Shown here in pieces: positions 43,730-52,673 of a stretch of DNA of 64,000 nt (position 1 is its first letter; each line of letters begins with the position of its first letter). The notes below the pieces were generated by a model that had not been told where the DNA came from, did not search any database, and saw nothing but the letters and a program-made list of their open reading frames with translations. The stretch comes from Bacillus thuringiensis (GTDB lineage Bacteria; Bacillota; Bacilli; Bacillales; Bacillaceae_G). The stretch lies in contig NZ_CP012099.1 of the NCBI RefSeq assembly GCF_001182785.1, positions 5,020,501 through 5,084,500 on the forward strand, in the 5' to 3' direction. A program made the position numbers and the translations under genes.

Positions 43730-43845
43730 TGCACACACTCTATTCCATTAAAATAGTTGCACATTTTTGCAACTGACACGGAGGTGGAAAAGAGTGTATG
43801 CCCAAATTAGGGAAAGGCAATATGTATTGAAACATTATTTGCCTT
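43730..43845 (-). ncRNA. Candidate small RNA or leader with its own terminator between mbl and fabZ
   Basis: On the minus strand AAGGCAA and TTGCCTT enclose a first hairpin (about 43814-43845). GCATACACTCT then pairs with AGAGTGTGTGC (two mismatches) around a GTTGCA/TGCAAC hairpin, and nine T follow. This terminator lies upstream of the fabZ promoter and downstream of the mbl terminator, so any transcript ending here belongs to neither gene. Overlapping TATAAT hexamers lie at 43863-43873, but no good -35 is present. Confidence 0.45.
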
Positions 43846-43994
43846 AATGTCGTATTCGACTCATTATATTATAAACGTTTTCAATTAAGGAAATATTAAA
43901 TTTAACCATATATATGAATATTTTACCTGTTTCCTTCATATTTCTCTATTTTCCTTCCATTTTCGCAAAAAAACAAAATAAAAAAATATAAAAA

Positions 43995-44033
43995 CGAAAA
44001 AAAGAACTAAGGCATTAGCCTTAGTTCTTTCAA
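43995..44033 (-). terminator. Terminator after mbl
   Basis: Perfect 11-base stem (AGAACTAAGGC and GCCTTAGTTCT) with a 4-base loop and T-run on the minus strand. Confidence 0.9.
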
Positions 44034-44034
44034 A

Positions 44035-45036
44035 TTATCTCAAAGCACGCTTTGGTAATCTGTCGATATTCTCTAACATAATACCTGTACCAACCGCAAC
44101 GCAGTGCATTGGGTTTTCAGCAATTAATACTGGTACTTTTAGCTCTTCTGCTAGAAGCATGTCGATACCGTGTAGTAAAGCTCCACCGCCTGTTAGAATA
44201 ACACCGCGGTCGATGATATCTGCAGATAATTCTGGTGGTGTGCGCTCTAATACGCCTTTTGCAGCTTGTACAATAACAGCTGCATTTTCTTTTAATGCTT
44301 CTGTAATTTCTTCAGAGCATACTGTAATTGTACGTGGTAAGCCTGTTACCATGTCACGTCCGCGAATTTCAAGCTCTTCGCTACGTGCACCTGGGAATAC
44401 TGTACCAACTTTAATTTTAATATCTTCTGAAGTACGTTCTCCGATTAATAGCTTATACTTACGTTTAATATAGTTTAAGATCTCCATATCAAACTTATCG
44501 CCAGCCATTTTGATAGAGGAAGAGGTAACAATATCACCCATAGATAGTACAGCGATATCTGTTGTACCTCCACCAATATCAACAACCATGTTACCGCTTG
44601 GTTGGAAGATTTCCATACCAGCACCAACTGCGGCTACTTTTGGTTCTTCTTCTAAAAATACTGTTTTACCACCTGAACGTTCAGCAGCTTCACGAATTGC
44701 TTTTTGTTCTACCGATGTAATATTTGTTGGACAACAAATTAAAATACGAGGTTTTGAAAAGAAGCTCTTTACGTCCAATTTGTTAATGAAATACTTTAAC
44801 ATTGCTTCTGTAATTTCGAAATCTGCGATTACACCATCTTTAAGTGGACGAATTGCTACAATATTACCCGGCGTACGTCCCACCATACTTCTCGCTTCTT
44901 CACCTACTGCTAATACTTTACCACTATTACGATCAATGGCCACAACAGATGGCTCATTTAATACAATACCCTTACCTTTAACATGAATTAATACGTTAGC
45001 CGTACCTAGGTCAATTCCGATATCTCGCGCAAACAT
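44035..45036 (-). CDS. mbl: Rod shape-determining protein Mbl (MreB-like actin homologue)
   Basis: 333 residues, actin/Hsp70 fold. Phosphate-1 motif GIDLGTAN, connect motifs, phosphate-2 DIGGGTTDIAV and adenosine motif LTGGGALLHG. It forms membrane-associated filaments that guide sidewall synthesis. The ATG at 45036 (MFARDIGIDLG) agrees with the family start and has GAGGAGG upstream; an in-frame start nine codons earlier is less likely. The position next to spoIIID is as in B. subtilis, which separates Mbl from MreB and MreBH. Confidence 0.95.
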   Translation of the reverse strand: MFARDIGIDLGTANVLIHVKGKGIVLNEPSVVAIDRNSGKVLAVGEEARSMVGRTPGNIVAIRPLKDGVIADFEITEAMLKYFINKLDVKSFFSKPRILICCPTNITSVEQKAIREAAERSGGKTVFLEEEPKVAAVGAGMEIFQPSGNMVVDIGGGTTDIAVLSMGDIVTSSSIKMAGDKFDMEILNYIKRKYKLLIGERTSEDIKIKVGTVFPGARSEELEIRGRDMVTGLPRTITVCSEEITEALKENAAVIVQAAKGVLERTPPELSADIIDRGVILTGGGALLHGIDMLLAEELKVPVLIAENPMHCVAVGTGIMLENIDRLPKRALR

Positions 45037-45196
45037 TCCCGTTTTTTCCTCCTCGATATTCAAAATCAGGTTACACCCGAATTCTTTTCACCTAATTTCT
45101 GATTTTATCATAAATTTAACAGAAACGTAATATTCGCAAAAAGAATTCTTCTGAAAAATATTACCGAATGTGAACGGAATGTTTGCTACTGTAACA

Positions 45197-45469
45197 TTAT
45201 TGACGTACAGGCTTCTCTACATCTTCTTTTCTATACTTTTGTTTTGTTGCTTCTCCACCTCTTAAATGACGAATAGACTTATGATAATCAAGAATTTCTT
45301 TTACTTCATTTGCGAGCTCTGGATTAATCTCTGGTAGACGTTCTGTTAAATCTTTATGGACTGTACTCTTTGATACCCCAAATTCCTTTGCAATGACACG
45401 CACTGTCTTTCTTGTCTCCACGATATACTTACCAATCTTGATAGTTCTCTCTTTGATGTAATCGTGCAC
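45197..45469 (-). CDS. spoIIID: Sporulation transcription factor SpoIIID
   Basis: 90 residues, mother-cell DNA-binding regulator of stage III. The helix-turn-helix VRVIAKEFGVSKSTVHKDL lies at about 22-41, and the C-terminal basic KQKYRKED region follows. The start GTG at 45469 matches the family (VHDYIKERTIKIGKY) and has GGGAGGCG upstream. The frame stays open 42 codons further upstream to another GTG with a good ribosome binding site. Confidence 0.95.
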   Translation of the reverse strand: MHDYIKERTIKIGKYIVETRKTVRVIAKEFGVSKSTVHKDLTERLPEINPELANEVKEILDYHKSIRHLRGGEATKQKYRKEDVEKPVRQ

Positions 45470-45748
45470 ACCACTCGCCTCCCTAATTTGGATGTGAGAA
45501 GGGTGAAATGAGCCTCGCTGCATACGACTAAGAAGTAAGTGTGAGTGCTGTTTGTAAGCGTTAAACATTCTTGGATTTATAATGAAATGATTCACGATTT
45601 CTCACCTCAAACACTCTCTTTGCTTTGGTTTATACCATTGTATTGCCCGCACTACTGATATATGCTACATGTTCACTATTTTTGCGGACTAAGTTAAGAA
45701 AAATTACGTTTTTTTGTGAGAAATACGTTAAAACTGACTATTATGGCC
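45470..45748 (-). other. spoIIID upstream region
   Basis: About 280 bases between the small-peptide terminator and spoIIID. It carries the candidate sigma-E promoter at 45637-45665 and a 42-codon in-frame extension of spoIIID (from 45595, with GAGGTGAG before the GTG). Confidence 0.5.
45637..45665 (-). promoter_or_regulatory. Candidate sigma-E promoter of spoIIID
   Basis: Minus-strand GCATATA, 14 bases, AATACAAT resembles the sigma-E consensus (-35 kmATATT, -10 CATACAmT). spoIIID is known to be transcribed by sigma-E in B. subtilis. Confidence 0.5.
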
Positions 45749-45782
45749 AAAAAAAAATGACACCTTGTATAAAAGGCATCAT
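45749..45782 (-). terminator. Terminator of the 44-aa peptide gene
   Basis: TGATGCCTT pairs with AAGGTGTCA (two wobbles), followed by nine T on the minus strand. The stem begins at the stop codon. Confidence 0.8.
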
Positions 45783-45913
45783 TCTTCTCGTTCCAATTCC
45801 TCTTCTAACAACTGATGGTGGGGAACCTCTTTCTTACCGGCAATATAATAATATAAAGTGAATAAAACAAACAATAAAATAATAGCAGTCGACAGAACAA
45901 ACAAAAATGACAC
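45779..45913 (-). CDS. Small single-pass membrane protein (44 aa)
   Basis: A short frame opening at GTG 45913 after GGGAGGGGATACT, an excellent ribosome binding site. The product starts MSFLFVLSTAIILLFVLF, with one membrane helix (about 2-25), then a charged tail (AGKKEVPHHQLLEEELEREE) that is probably cytoplasmic. Its own terminator follows at once. I do not recognise the family. It lies between spoIIQ and spoIIID, so a sporulation or envelope role is plausible but not shown. Confidence 0.7.
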   Translation of the reverse strand: MSFLFVLSTAIILLFVLFTLYYYIAGKKEVPHHQLLEEELEREE

Positions 45914-46003
45914 AGTATCCCCTCCCTTTTGTAATATATATTCGAGAATCTCGTCATTTTTCCTTGTTATTGCAACTTTTTTCTCGAAATTGAGTATTTT
46001 TAT

Positions 46004-46155
46004 ATAAAGTGAAACTTTAATCAGTGGGTGCCATTTCCCACTGATTATTAGCTTTCACCAATCGGGCTTTTACGGGCAGTTGCCCCCCGACCTAACTTTT
46101 TAGCTTTCACTAAATTTTGAATTGGGGGTCTTACTGCCCGTTAATGCGGGATAAA
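46004..46155. repeat. bcr1-like interspersed repeat, copy 3
   Basis: 152 bases, ATAAAGTGAAACTTTAATCAG to GCGGGATAAA, with the same internal complementary blocks as the copy at 11494. ATAAA at both borders (46004-46008 and 46151-46155) fits a 5-base target duplication. Confidence 0.82.
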
Positions 46156-46157
46156 AA

Positions 46158-46198
46158 TAAAAAAATCAGCTCCCCTAGTGGGAACTGATTTTTTCACT
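46158..46198 (-). terminator. Terminator after spoIIQ
   Basis: Minus-strand AAAATCAGTTCCC pairs with GGGAGCTGATTTT (one wobble), then T-rich sequence. Confidence 0.87.
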
Positions 46199-46201
46199 TT
46201 A

Positions 46202-47107
46202 TTATTCTTGTGAAGAAGAATCGTTAGATGATTCTGTAGAACCATTTGTTGATTTTTCTTCTTTCTTCGGTTCTTCTTTTTTGTCACTAGTTGAACCGCT
46301 TGTTGATTTCTCTTCTTTTTGAGACTTGTCTTCTGTTTTATTTTCTGGTTTCGTGCTCGTTGACTTCTCTTCTTTTTGAGATTTGTCATCAGCTTTTTTA
46401 CCAGAAGCATTCGTAGCCTTTGCAGCACCTGCATCAGCTTTAATTTCTGTTACTGATTTATTTAAGTAACGTTCAGGGTTCACAGCCACATTGTCTTTAC
46501 GTACTTCAAAGTGAACGTGAGAGCCTGCCTCTTTATTCATTGCACTTAGACCGGATGTTCCTAATACTTCACCTTGTGCAACTCTTGCACCTTTTTCTAC
46601 TTTCACACTGCCTAAGCTTTGATAAGATACCGCTACACCATTTCCACTATCAACTGTTACAACATAACCAAGAAGTGAATCTTTTTCAGCTTTCGTTACT
46701 GTACCACTTAAAGCAGCGGCAACATTGAATTCTTTTCCATTCTTCGCAGCAATGTCAATTCCTTTGTTTGGGGAATATGTGTTGTTATAAAAGACAAGTG
46801 CTTTTTCTTGTTCCGCCTCAGTTGCTGCATCTTCATAGAATTTCTTTTGTACGACTACTTCCGCATTCGCGGCAGCTGGCATTTTCACTACTTCTGAAGA
46901 TTTCGTTACTGGTACTGCTGGATCTTCCGATTGTGTATACGGTGTTGCTTGATCGTGGTTTGGAGTCTTCTTCGGATTAGCTCCTTGGAACCATAGCGCA
47001 ACCATTAAGATTACCGCTGCACAAGCAATGTATAGTGCCGGAAACACCCATCTTTTTTGAAATAAATGTACTACCTTTTGCGACTTTTTATTATTTCTTC
47101 CTCGCAT
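46202..47107 (-). CDS. spoIIQ: Stage II sporulation protein SpoIIQ (LytM-like)
   Basis: 301 residues. A helix lies at about 20-42, then an outside LytM/M23 domain (130-225) with GIDIAAKNG where active enzymes have H-x3-D, so the first metal His is missing, while HVHFEVR is present. This matches SpoIIQ, which binds SpoIIIAH across the septum rather than cutting wall. The C-terminal 75 residues are a Lys/Glu/Ser-rich repeat tail with KSQKEEKSTS twice. ATG at 47107 with GAGGTGATGA. Sigma-F control is known in B. subtilis; I could not identify that promoter. Confidence 0.92.
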   Translation of the reverse strand: MRGRNNKKSQKVVHLFQKRWVFPALYIACAAVILMVALWFQGANPKKTPNHDQATPYTQSEDPAVPVTKSSEVVKMPAAANAEVVVQKKFYEDAATEAEQEKALVFYNNTYSPNKGIDIAAKNGKEFNVAAALSGTVTKAEKDSLLGYVVTVDSGNGVAVSYQSLGSVKVEKGARVAQGEVLGTSGLSAMNKEAGSHVHFEVRKDNVAVNPERYLNKSVTEIKADAGAAKATNASGKKADDKSQKEEKSTSTKPENKTEDKSQKEEKSTSGSTSDKKEEPKKEEKSTNGSTESSNDSSSQE

Positions 47108-47242
47108 TCCATCATCACCTCAGCAATCATTTTGAACAATATTCACGTATCCTATACAACGCATAACTAATTACTTTTCGACAAAATTTGTAAAAATATG
47201 TATAAGAACTGTGAAATTTCCGAGGAAATGATAGAAAAAAGA

Positions 47243-47276
47243 AAAAACTGAGCGTTTCGGCTCAGTTTTTAGTCTA
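47243..47276 (-). terminator. Terminator of the ABC-2 operon
   Basis: Minus-strand AAAAACTGAGC, six bases, GCTCAGTTTTT, with T-rich tail. The permease stop codon lies at the base of the stem. Confidence 0.88.
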
Positions 47277-47973
47277 ATTGTTTCTTTTTGTATACGATTA
47301 AACATACAACGAGCGATATAATAAGCCAAACTACAACATTTAATACATGCCCACTAATACTACTAAATCCCGCCCCACCTACTAAGCTGTTAAGTGCTTT
47401 TACAATATGAGATGTTGGAAGATACTCAATTAGTGTCTTAATTACTTTATTTTCAACCATCGGCTCAAATTGTACAGCTAAATACATCGTCATTAAAATA
47501 GGCATACCAATTAATGATGTTTGTGGTACAGAAGATGCAAGTAATCCAATCATTGTTCCAAGCACGATAAACAAAATAGTTCCACATAAGAATATCAATC
47601 CTACCAATGGAAGATTAATATTTAACTGATCTAAAATGAATAAATTTGCAATACAAATGACCATTGTCAGACCCGATGTTAATAAACTCTTTCCAAGAAG
47701 AACTTCAACAGAAGATGCTGGGGATAACATTAACACACGCAGTGTATGTTTTTCTTTTTCTTCTGCAATTACCATAGATTGAACAAATCCTGCGACAAAT
47801 AGGAAGGCCATTATAGTAGTAGTGCCTAACATTTCCTTTCCCACTCCAAATCTGCTAAACAAAAATGAAAGTATAATTGGTAAAAATGCCATTAATAATA
47901 CTTGTGAATTTGTCTTAAAATCTTGGACTTCTTTCCGAAAAATAGCTGAAAATCTTCTCATTGAAAATGTCAT
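47269..47973 (-). CDS. ABC-2 type transporter permease
   Basis: 234 residues with six helices. The N-terminal IFRKEVQDFKTNSQVLLMAFLPIILSF and the ABC-2 signature around EEKEKHTLRVLMLSPASSVEVLLGKSL are typical. It works with the ATPase encoded directly upstream, probably as an exporter (drug, peptide or lipid unknown). The start overlaps the ATPase stop (TAATG). Confidence 0.88.
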   Translation of the reverse strand: MTFSMRRFSAIFRKEVQDFKTNSQVLLMAFLPIILSFLFSRFGVGKEMLGTTTIMAFLFVAGFVQSMVIAEEKEKHTLRVLMLSPASSVEVLLGKSLLTSGLTMVICIANLFILDQLNINLPLVGLIFLCGTILFIVLGTMIGLLASSVPQTSLIGMPILMTMYLAVQFEPMVENKVIKTLIEYLPTSHIVKALNSLVGGAGFSSISGHVLNVVVWLIISLVVCLIVYKKKQLD

Positions 47974-48815
47974 TATAATCCCCTCCCAGTAACTTCAATA
48001 AAGATATCGCCTAGCGTTGGTTCGTGTGAATGAATAGATAACAGTTCGCCCTTTTTCATCCATTCTGAAATACGTTTTGCGCCCAATTCATCTTTTTGCA
48101 CTACTTCTTTTTGTTTATCTTTTAATACGACCTCTATTTGATCCTTAGCGTATTGCAAGCGCAGATTCTCTGGCGTATCAAGTGCTACAATTTCTCCGCC
48201 ACAAAGGAAGGCAATACGGTTACAAAGCGTTTCTGCTTCATCCATGTTGTGAGTCGTTAAGAAAATCGTCGTTCCTTCTTCATTTAAGTCTTTTAAGATT
48301 TTATGAATGTTTTGTACGTTTACTGGATCGAGTGCAGATGTTGGTTCGTCTAAGAAGAGGATATCTGGTTTATGAAGGATTGCTCTTGCTAGTGTGACGC
48401 GTTGCTTCATTCCCTTTGATAGTTTCTTTACTGGTGTTTTTTTATCATCTAATAAATTTACTTGTGCTAGTACTTCATTGATTCGTTCTTTTTTACAATC
48501 GTATAAGTCACAAAATAATAGTAAGTTATCATAAATACTAAGTCTTTCATATAAGCCGCTGTTATCTGTTAAAATACCAATTCGTTTGTAATCGATGCTA
48601 CTTGGTCCTGTAATATCTTTCCCTAATACTCTTACCGTTCCAACACTATGGAGCAATTGAGAAGTTAAAATTTTTACCGTTGTCGTCTTACCAGATCCAC
48701 TCGGTCCGAGGAATCCGAAAATCTCTCCTTGCTTCACCTCAATATTTACATTTCGAAGTGCTGTTTTTCCGTTGAAACTTTTCATTACATCTTTCATTTC
48801 AATTGCCAATGTCAT
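47973..48815 (-). CDS. ABC transporter ATP-binding protein (DrrA type)
   Basis: 280 residues: Walker A GPSGSGKTT, signature LSKGMKQR, Walker B ILFLDEPTSALDP, switch His in TTHNMDEAE, and a C-terminal ~60-residue domain. ATG 48815 with AAAGGGGATG. It is transcribed from a region holding two LytTR-type direct repeats. Confidence 0.93.
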   Translation of the reverse strand: MTLAIEMKDVMKSFNGKTALRNVNIEVKQGEIFGFLGPSGSGKTTTVKILTSQLLHSVGTVRVLGKDITGPSSIDYKRIGILTDNSGLYERLSIYDNLLLFCDLYDCKKERINEVLAQVNLLDDKKTPVKKLSKGMKQRVTLARAILHKPDILFLDEPTSALDPVNVQNIHKILKDLNEEGTTIFLTTHNMDEAETLCNRIAFLCGGEIVALDTPENLRLQYAKDQIEVVLKDKQKEVVQKDELGAKRISEWMKKGELLSIHSHEPTLGDIFIEVTGRGL

Positions 48816-48933
48816 TTCTTCATCCCCTTTGTTTTTCTTCTTTATAGATGAAAGTCGCTTTAGCGCTTTTCGTTTGTTTGTTTCGCTTTTCTTGACTCAA
48901 TCATATGAAAAACAAAGGGATTACGCAGTAAAA

Positions 48934-48963
48934 TACCGGTAAAAGGAGTATTTTTACCGGTGA
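48934..48963 (-). promoter_or_regulatory. LytTR-type direct repeats upstream of the ABC-2 operon
   Basis: TACCGGTAA (48934-48942) and TACCGGTGA (48955-48963) are separated by 12 bases, start to start 21 bases or two helical turns. Because ACCGGT is itself palindromic, the site reads alike on both strands. It lies upstream of a possible -10 (minus-strand TATGAT, 48900-48905) with no good -35, fitting an activator site. Confidence 0.6.
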
Positions 48964-48996
48964 ATGAATCGCATGTTGAGCTTATTGGAGCACTTT

Positions 48997-50004
48997 TTAT
49001 AGCCCAATCACGCCTTTTAATTCATCCATTCGTCCTTTTGAAAGTGGAATTGAACTTTTTCTTTCGTCGTCTAAAATTAAGCTAAAACTGTTACGAGTCC
49101 AAGTAATCACTTCTCGTACTCTTTGTAAATTTACAAGGTACGAGCGATGACATCTAAAGAAACCAAAACCTGTTAATCTTGCTTCTAGTTCACTTAATGT
49201 TAATGCGCATACGAAATCCCCTTCACGAACGTGAATATGTGTTACTCCGTTTTGCGTTTCAATGAAATGGATTTCCATCGGATCAAGTAAAATGATTTTA
49301 TCATTCACTTTCGCTGGTATTCTTTCTAACTTCATTTGCGGAATCATTTGAATGACTTTTTCTTCATCGACTTCTTCCACTTCCTCTTGCTCAATTTCTA
49401 TCTTTTTCACACCATCGTTGTTTAATATGTATACATCCTCTGTTAACGAAAGGGCATCTGATAGAAATGATGACGTAATAAAGATTGCCTTTCCTTGTTC
49501 TTTCATTTTCATGATTGCTTTTCGAATAATAACCGTACTCTCTGTATCTACATTTTGCTCTGGCTCTTCCAAAATGACTAAATCCGGATTATGAATCATA
49601 ATTCGTCCAATATGAAGACGACGCTTCTCTGAAAATGATAGTTTTTCTATCTTAACGTTTAGCTTATCTAGGAGACCAACAGACTGCACAACTTCTTCTA
49701 TACTTATCTTTGATTCATAAAGCCCTAATAAAAATTTGAAGTATTCTTTCACCTTCAAACGATCATATGCCTCATCTCTCAAAAAACAAAAGCCGATGCG
49801 AGAATAATTTTTCTTTCCAATCGCTTTACCTTCAAATAGCACATTGCCAGTTGAAGCTTCTTCCTCACCAATCATAATACGGTGCAACACTTTAGCTGTA
49901 TGGTTATTACATTGCAAAACAATACATTGTCCTTTTTCAACCTTTAGCTCAATTGCCGGTAACTGGTTCGTCTTCCCTAATTGTTTCAACTCCAGTAGCG
50001 CCAT
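48997..50004 (-). CDS. LytTR regulator fused to a degenerate ABC ATPase domain
   Basis: 335 residues. Residues 1-205 follow the ABC ATPase fold, but the Walker A site reads VLQCNNHTAKVLHR instead of G-x4-GK-S/T and the signature LSFSEKRRLHIGR is altered; Walker B (LVILEEPEQNVD) is partly kept. A Glu/Val-rich linker leads to a LytTR DNA-binding domain (about 235-330: IHFIETQNGVTHIHVREGDF, FFRCHRSYLVNLQRV, IPLSKGRMDEL). ATP turnover seems lost, so the domain may sense or bind the adjacent transporter. ATG 50004 with GGGGGAG; an extended -10 (TGGTATAAT) lies about 30 bases upstream. Confidence 0.87.
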   Translation of the reverse strand: MALLELKQLGKTNQLPAIELKVEKGQCIVLQCNNHTAKVLHRIMIGEEEASTGNVLFEGKAIGKKNYSRIGFCFLRDEAYDRLKVKEYFKFLLGLYESKISIEEVVQSVGLLDKLNVKIEKLSFSEKRRLHIGRIMIHNPDLVILEEPEQNVDTESTVIIRKAIMKMKEQGKAIFITSSFLSDALSLTEDVYILNNDGVKKIEIEQEEVEEVDEEKVIQMIPQMKLERIPAKVNDKIILLDPMEIHFIETQNGVTHIHVREGDFVCALTLSELEARLTGFGFFRCHRSYLVNLQRVREVITWTRNSFSLILDDERKSSIPLSKGRMDELKGVIGL

Positions 50005-50075
50005 TCCGTCTCCCCCAAATACTTTTTATCCTATTATACCAAACAATTAATGGAAAATTATGATATTTCAAGCAA

Positions 50076-51183
<1,108 letters not shown>

Positions 51184-51284
51184 TTAGAACATACTTAAGG
51201 GGAAGAGCATAAAACGGAAATTTTCTAAATATTTTTACTGGTACGTGCATAAGTATAGAATTTATTGACTATAACAGTAATAAC

Positions 51285-51325
51285 CCAAAAAAAGAGCCCC
51301 TATGTCAAAAGACATAGAGACTATT
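51285..51325 (-). terminator. Terminator after murA
   Basis: Minus-strand AGTCTCTATGTC, four T, GACATAGGGGCT (wobbles in the lower stem), then seven T. Confidence 0.85.
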
Positions 51326-51329
51326 TCAA

Positions 51330-52634
51330 TTAAGCGTGAAGATCAGAAACTTCTTGTTCTTTCACTTCTTCTACTTTTTCGTTTACACGTTCAATAGTTG
51401 CACCTAATGCAGCTAATTTCTTATGGAAATCTACATAACCACGGTCAAGATGTTTTAACTCAGTTACACGAGTATAACCTTCTGATACTAAACCAGCTAA
51501 GATTAATGCAGCTGCAGCACGTAAATCAGTTGCGCCTACTTCAGCACCTTGTAAGCTGTTTGGACCGTTCATAATAACAGAACGACCTTCAATTTTAATA
51601 TCAGCATTCATACGACGGAATTCTTCAACGTGCATAAAGCGGTTTTCGAATACCGTTTCTGTAATCATGCTTGTTCCATCAGCTTGTAGTAATAATGCCA
51701 TCATTTGTGATTGCATGTCTGTTGGGAAACCTGGGTGAGGCATAGTTTTAATATCAACCGCTTTTAACTTATCTGGGCCGATAACACGTACACCTTCGTT
51801 TTCCTCAATGATTTTAACACCCATTTCTTCCATTTTCGCTGTAATTGAGCGTAAATGTTCAGGTACAGCATTTTCAATTAAGATGTCTCCACCAGTAATT
51901 GCTGCTGCAACCATGAATGTTCCCGCTTCAATACGGTCAGGAATAATAGAGTGGTTTGCACCATATAATTTATCAACGCCTTCGATACGAATCGTTCCAG
52001 TTCCAGCTCCGCGTACTTTCGCTCCCATCGCATTTAAGAAGTTAGCTAAGTCAACGATTTCTGGTTCTTTCGCTGCGTTTTCAAGAATTGTTGTCCCTTT
52101 TGCTAATGTAGCTGCAGACATAATGTTTTCTGTCGCGCCTACGCTTGGGAAGTCTAAGTAGATTTTAGCTCCTTTTAGTTCTCCCTCAACATATGCCTCA
52201 ACAAAACCGTTACCAACCTGTACTTTTGCTCCCATTGCTTCGAAGCCTTTTAAATGTTGGTCAATTGGACGTGAACCGATTGCACATCCACCAGGAAGTG
52301 CAATACGAGCACGACCGTTACGTGCTAATAATGGTCCCATTACTTGAACAGATGCACGCATTTTACGTACATATTCAAATGGTGCTTCAATGTTTAGTTC
52401 TTTAGAAGAATCGATTGTTACTTGATTATTTTCAAATACGACTTCAGCATTTAAATGACGTAATACCTCATTAATTGTGTATACATCAGACAAAACTGGT
52501 ACTTCAGATAGTACATTCTTTCCATCACTCGCTAATAGGGCTGCAGCGATTATAGGTAATACAGCATTTTTTGCGCCCTCAACACGCACTGTGCCGTTTA
52601 ACCGCTTTCCGCCACGGACGATGATCTTTTCCAA
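51330..52634 (-). CDS. murA: UDP-N-acetylglucosamine 1-carboxyvinyltransferase
   Basis: 434 residues, EPSP-synthase fold. Catalytic Cys117 in [15 protein letters not shown], Lys22 in GAKNAVLP, Asp/Glu residues in PDRIEAGTF. It transfers enolpyruvate to UDP-GlcNAc, the first committed step of peptidoglycan synthesis and the fosfomycin target. Position beside ywmB and spoIID identifies the murAA copy. The start codon is TTG at 52634 with GGAGGGG upstream. A Glu-rich tail follows the conserved C-terminus. Confidence 0.96.
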   Translation of the reverse strand: MEKIIVRGGKRLNGTVRVEGAKNAVLPIIAAALLASDGKNVLSEVPVLSDVYTINEVLRHLNAEVVFENNQVTIDSSKELNIEAPFEYVRKMRASVQVMGPLLARNGRARIALPGGCAIGSRPIDQHLKGFEAMGAKVQVGNGFVEAYVEGELKGAKIYLDFPSVGATENIMSAATLAKGTTILENAAKEPEIVDLANFLNAMGAKVRGAGTGTIRIEGVDKLYGANHSIIPDRIEAGTFMVAAAITGGDILIENAVPEHLRSITAKMEEMGVKIIEENEGVRVIGPDKLKAVDIKTMPHPGFPTDMQSQMMALLLQADGTSMITETVFENRFMHVEEFRRMNADIKIEGRSVIMNGPNSLQGAEVGATDLRAAAALILAGLVSEGYTRVTELKHLDRGYVDFHKKLAALGATIERVNEKVEEVKEQEVSDLHA

Positions 52635-52673
52635 ATTATTCCCCTCCGTGTCCTTTTTTCAGTATCTATTCAC

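Larger units (their letters stand above)
43606..44034. other. 429-base region without a called gene
   Basis: Holds the fabZ promoter, the candidate RNA with terminator at 43730-43845, an AT-rich stretch and the mbl terminator. Short frames exist (for example ten codons from 43798 on the plus strand), but none is convincing. Confidence 0.6.

Noticed and set aside
43798..43830. Ten-codon frame after GGAGGTGG in the mbl-fabZ gap
   Set aside because: Too short and placed within the stem of the candidate RNA; the purine run is probably structural.
45625..45861. Plus-strand 78-codon frame
   Set aside because: Overlaps the better supported minus-strand 44-codon gene and the spoIIID promoter region; no ribosome binding site.
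46141..46434. 97-codon Lys/Gln-rich minus-strand frame
   Set aside because: Alternate frame of the SpoIIQ tail, and it reads through the spoIIQ terminator.
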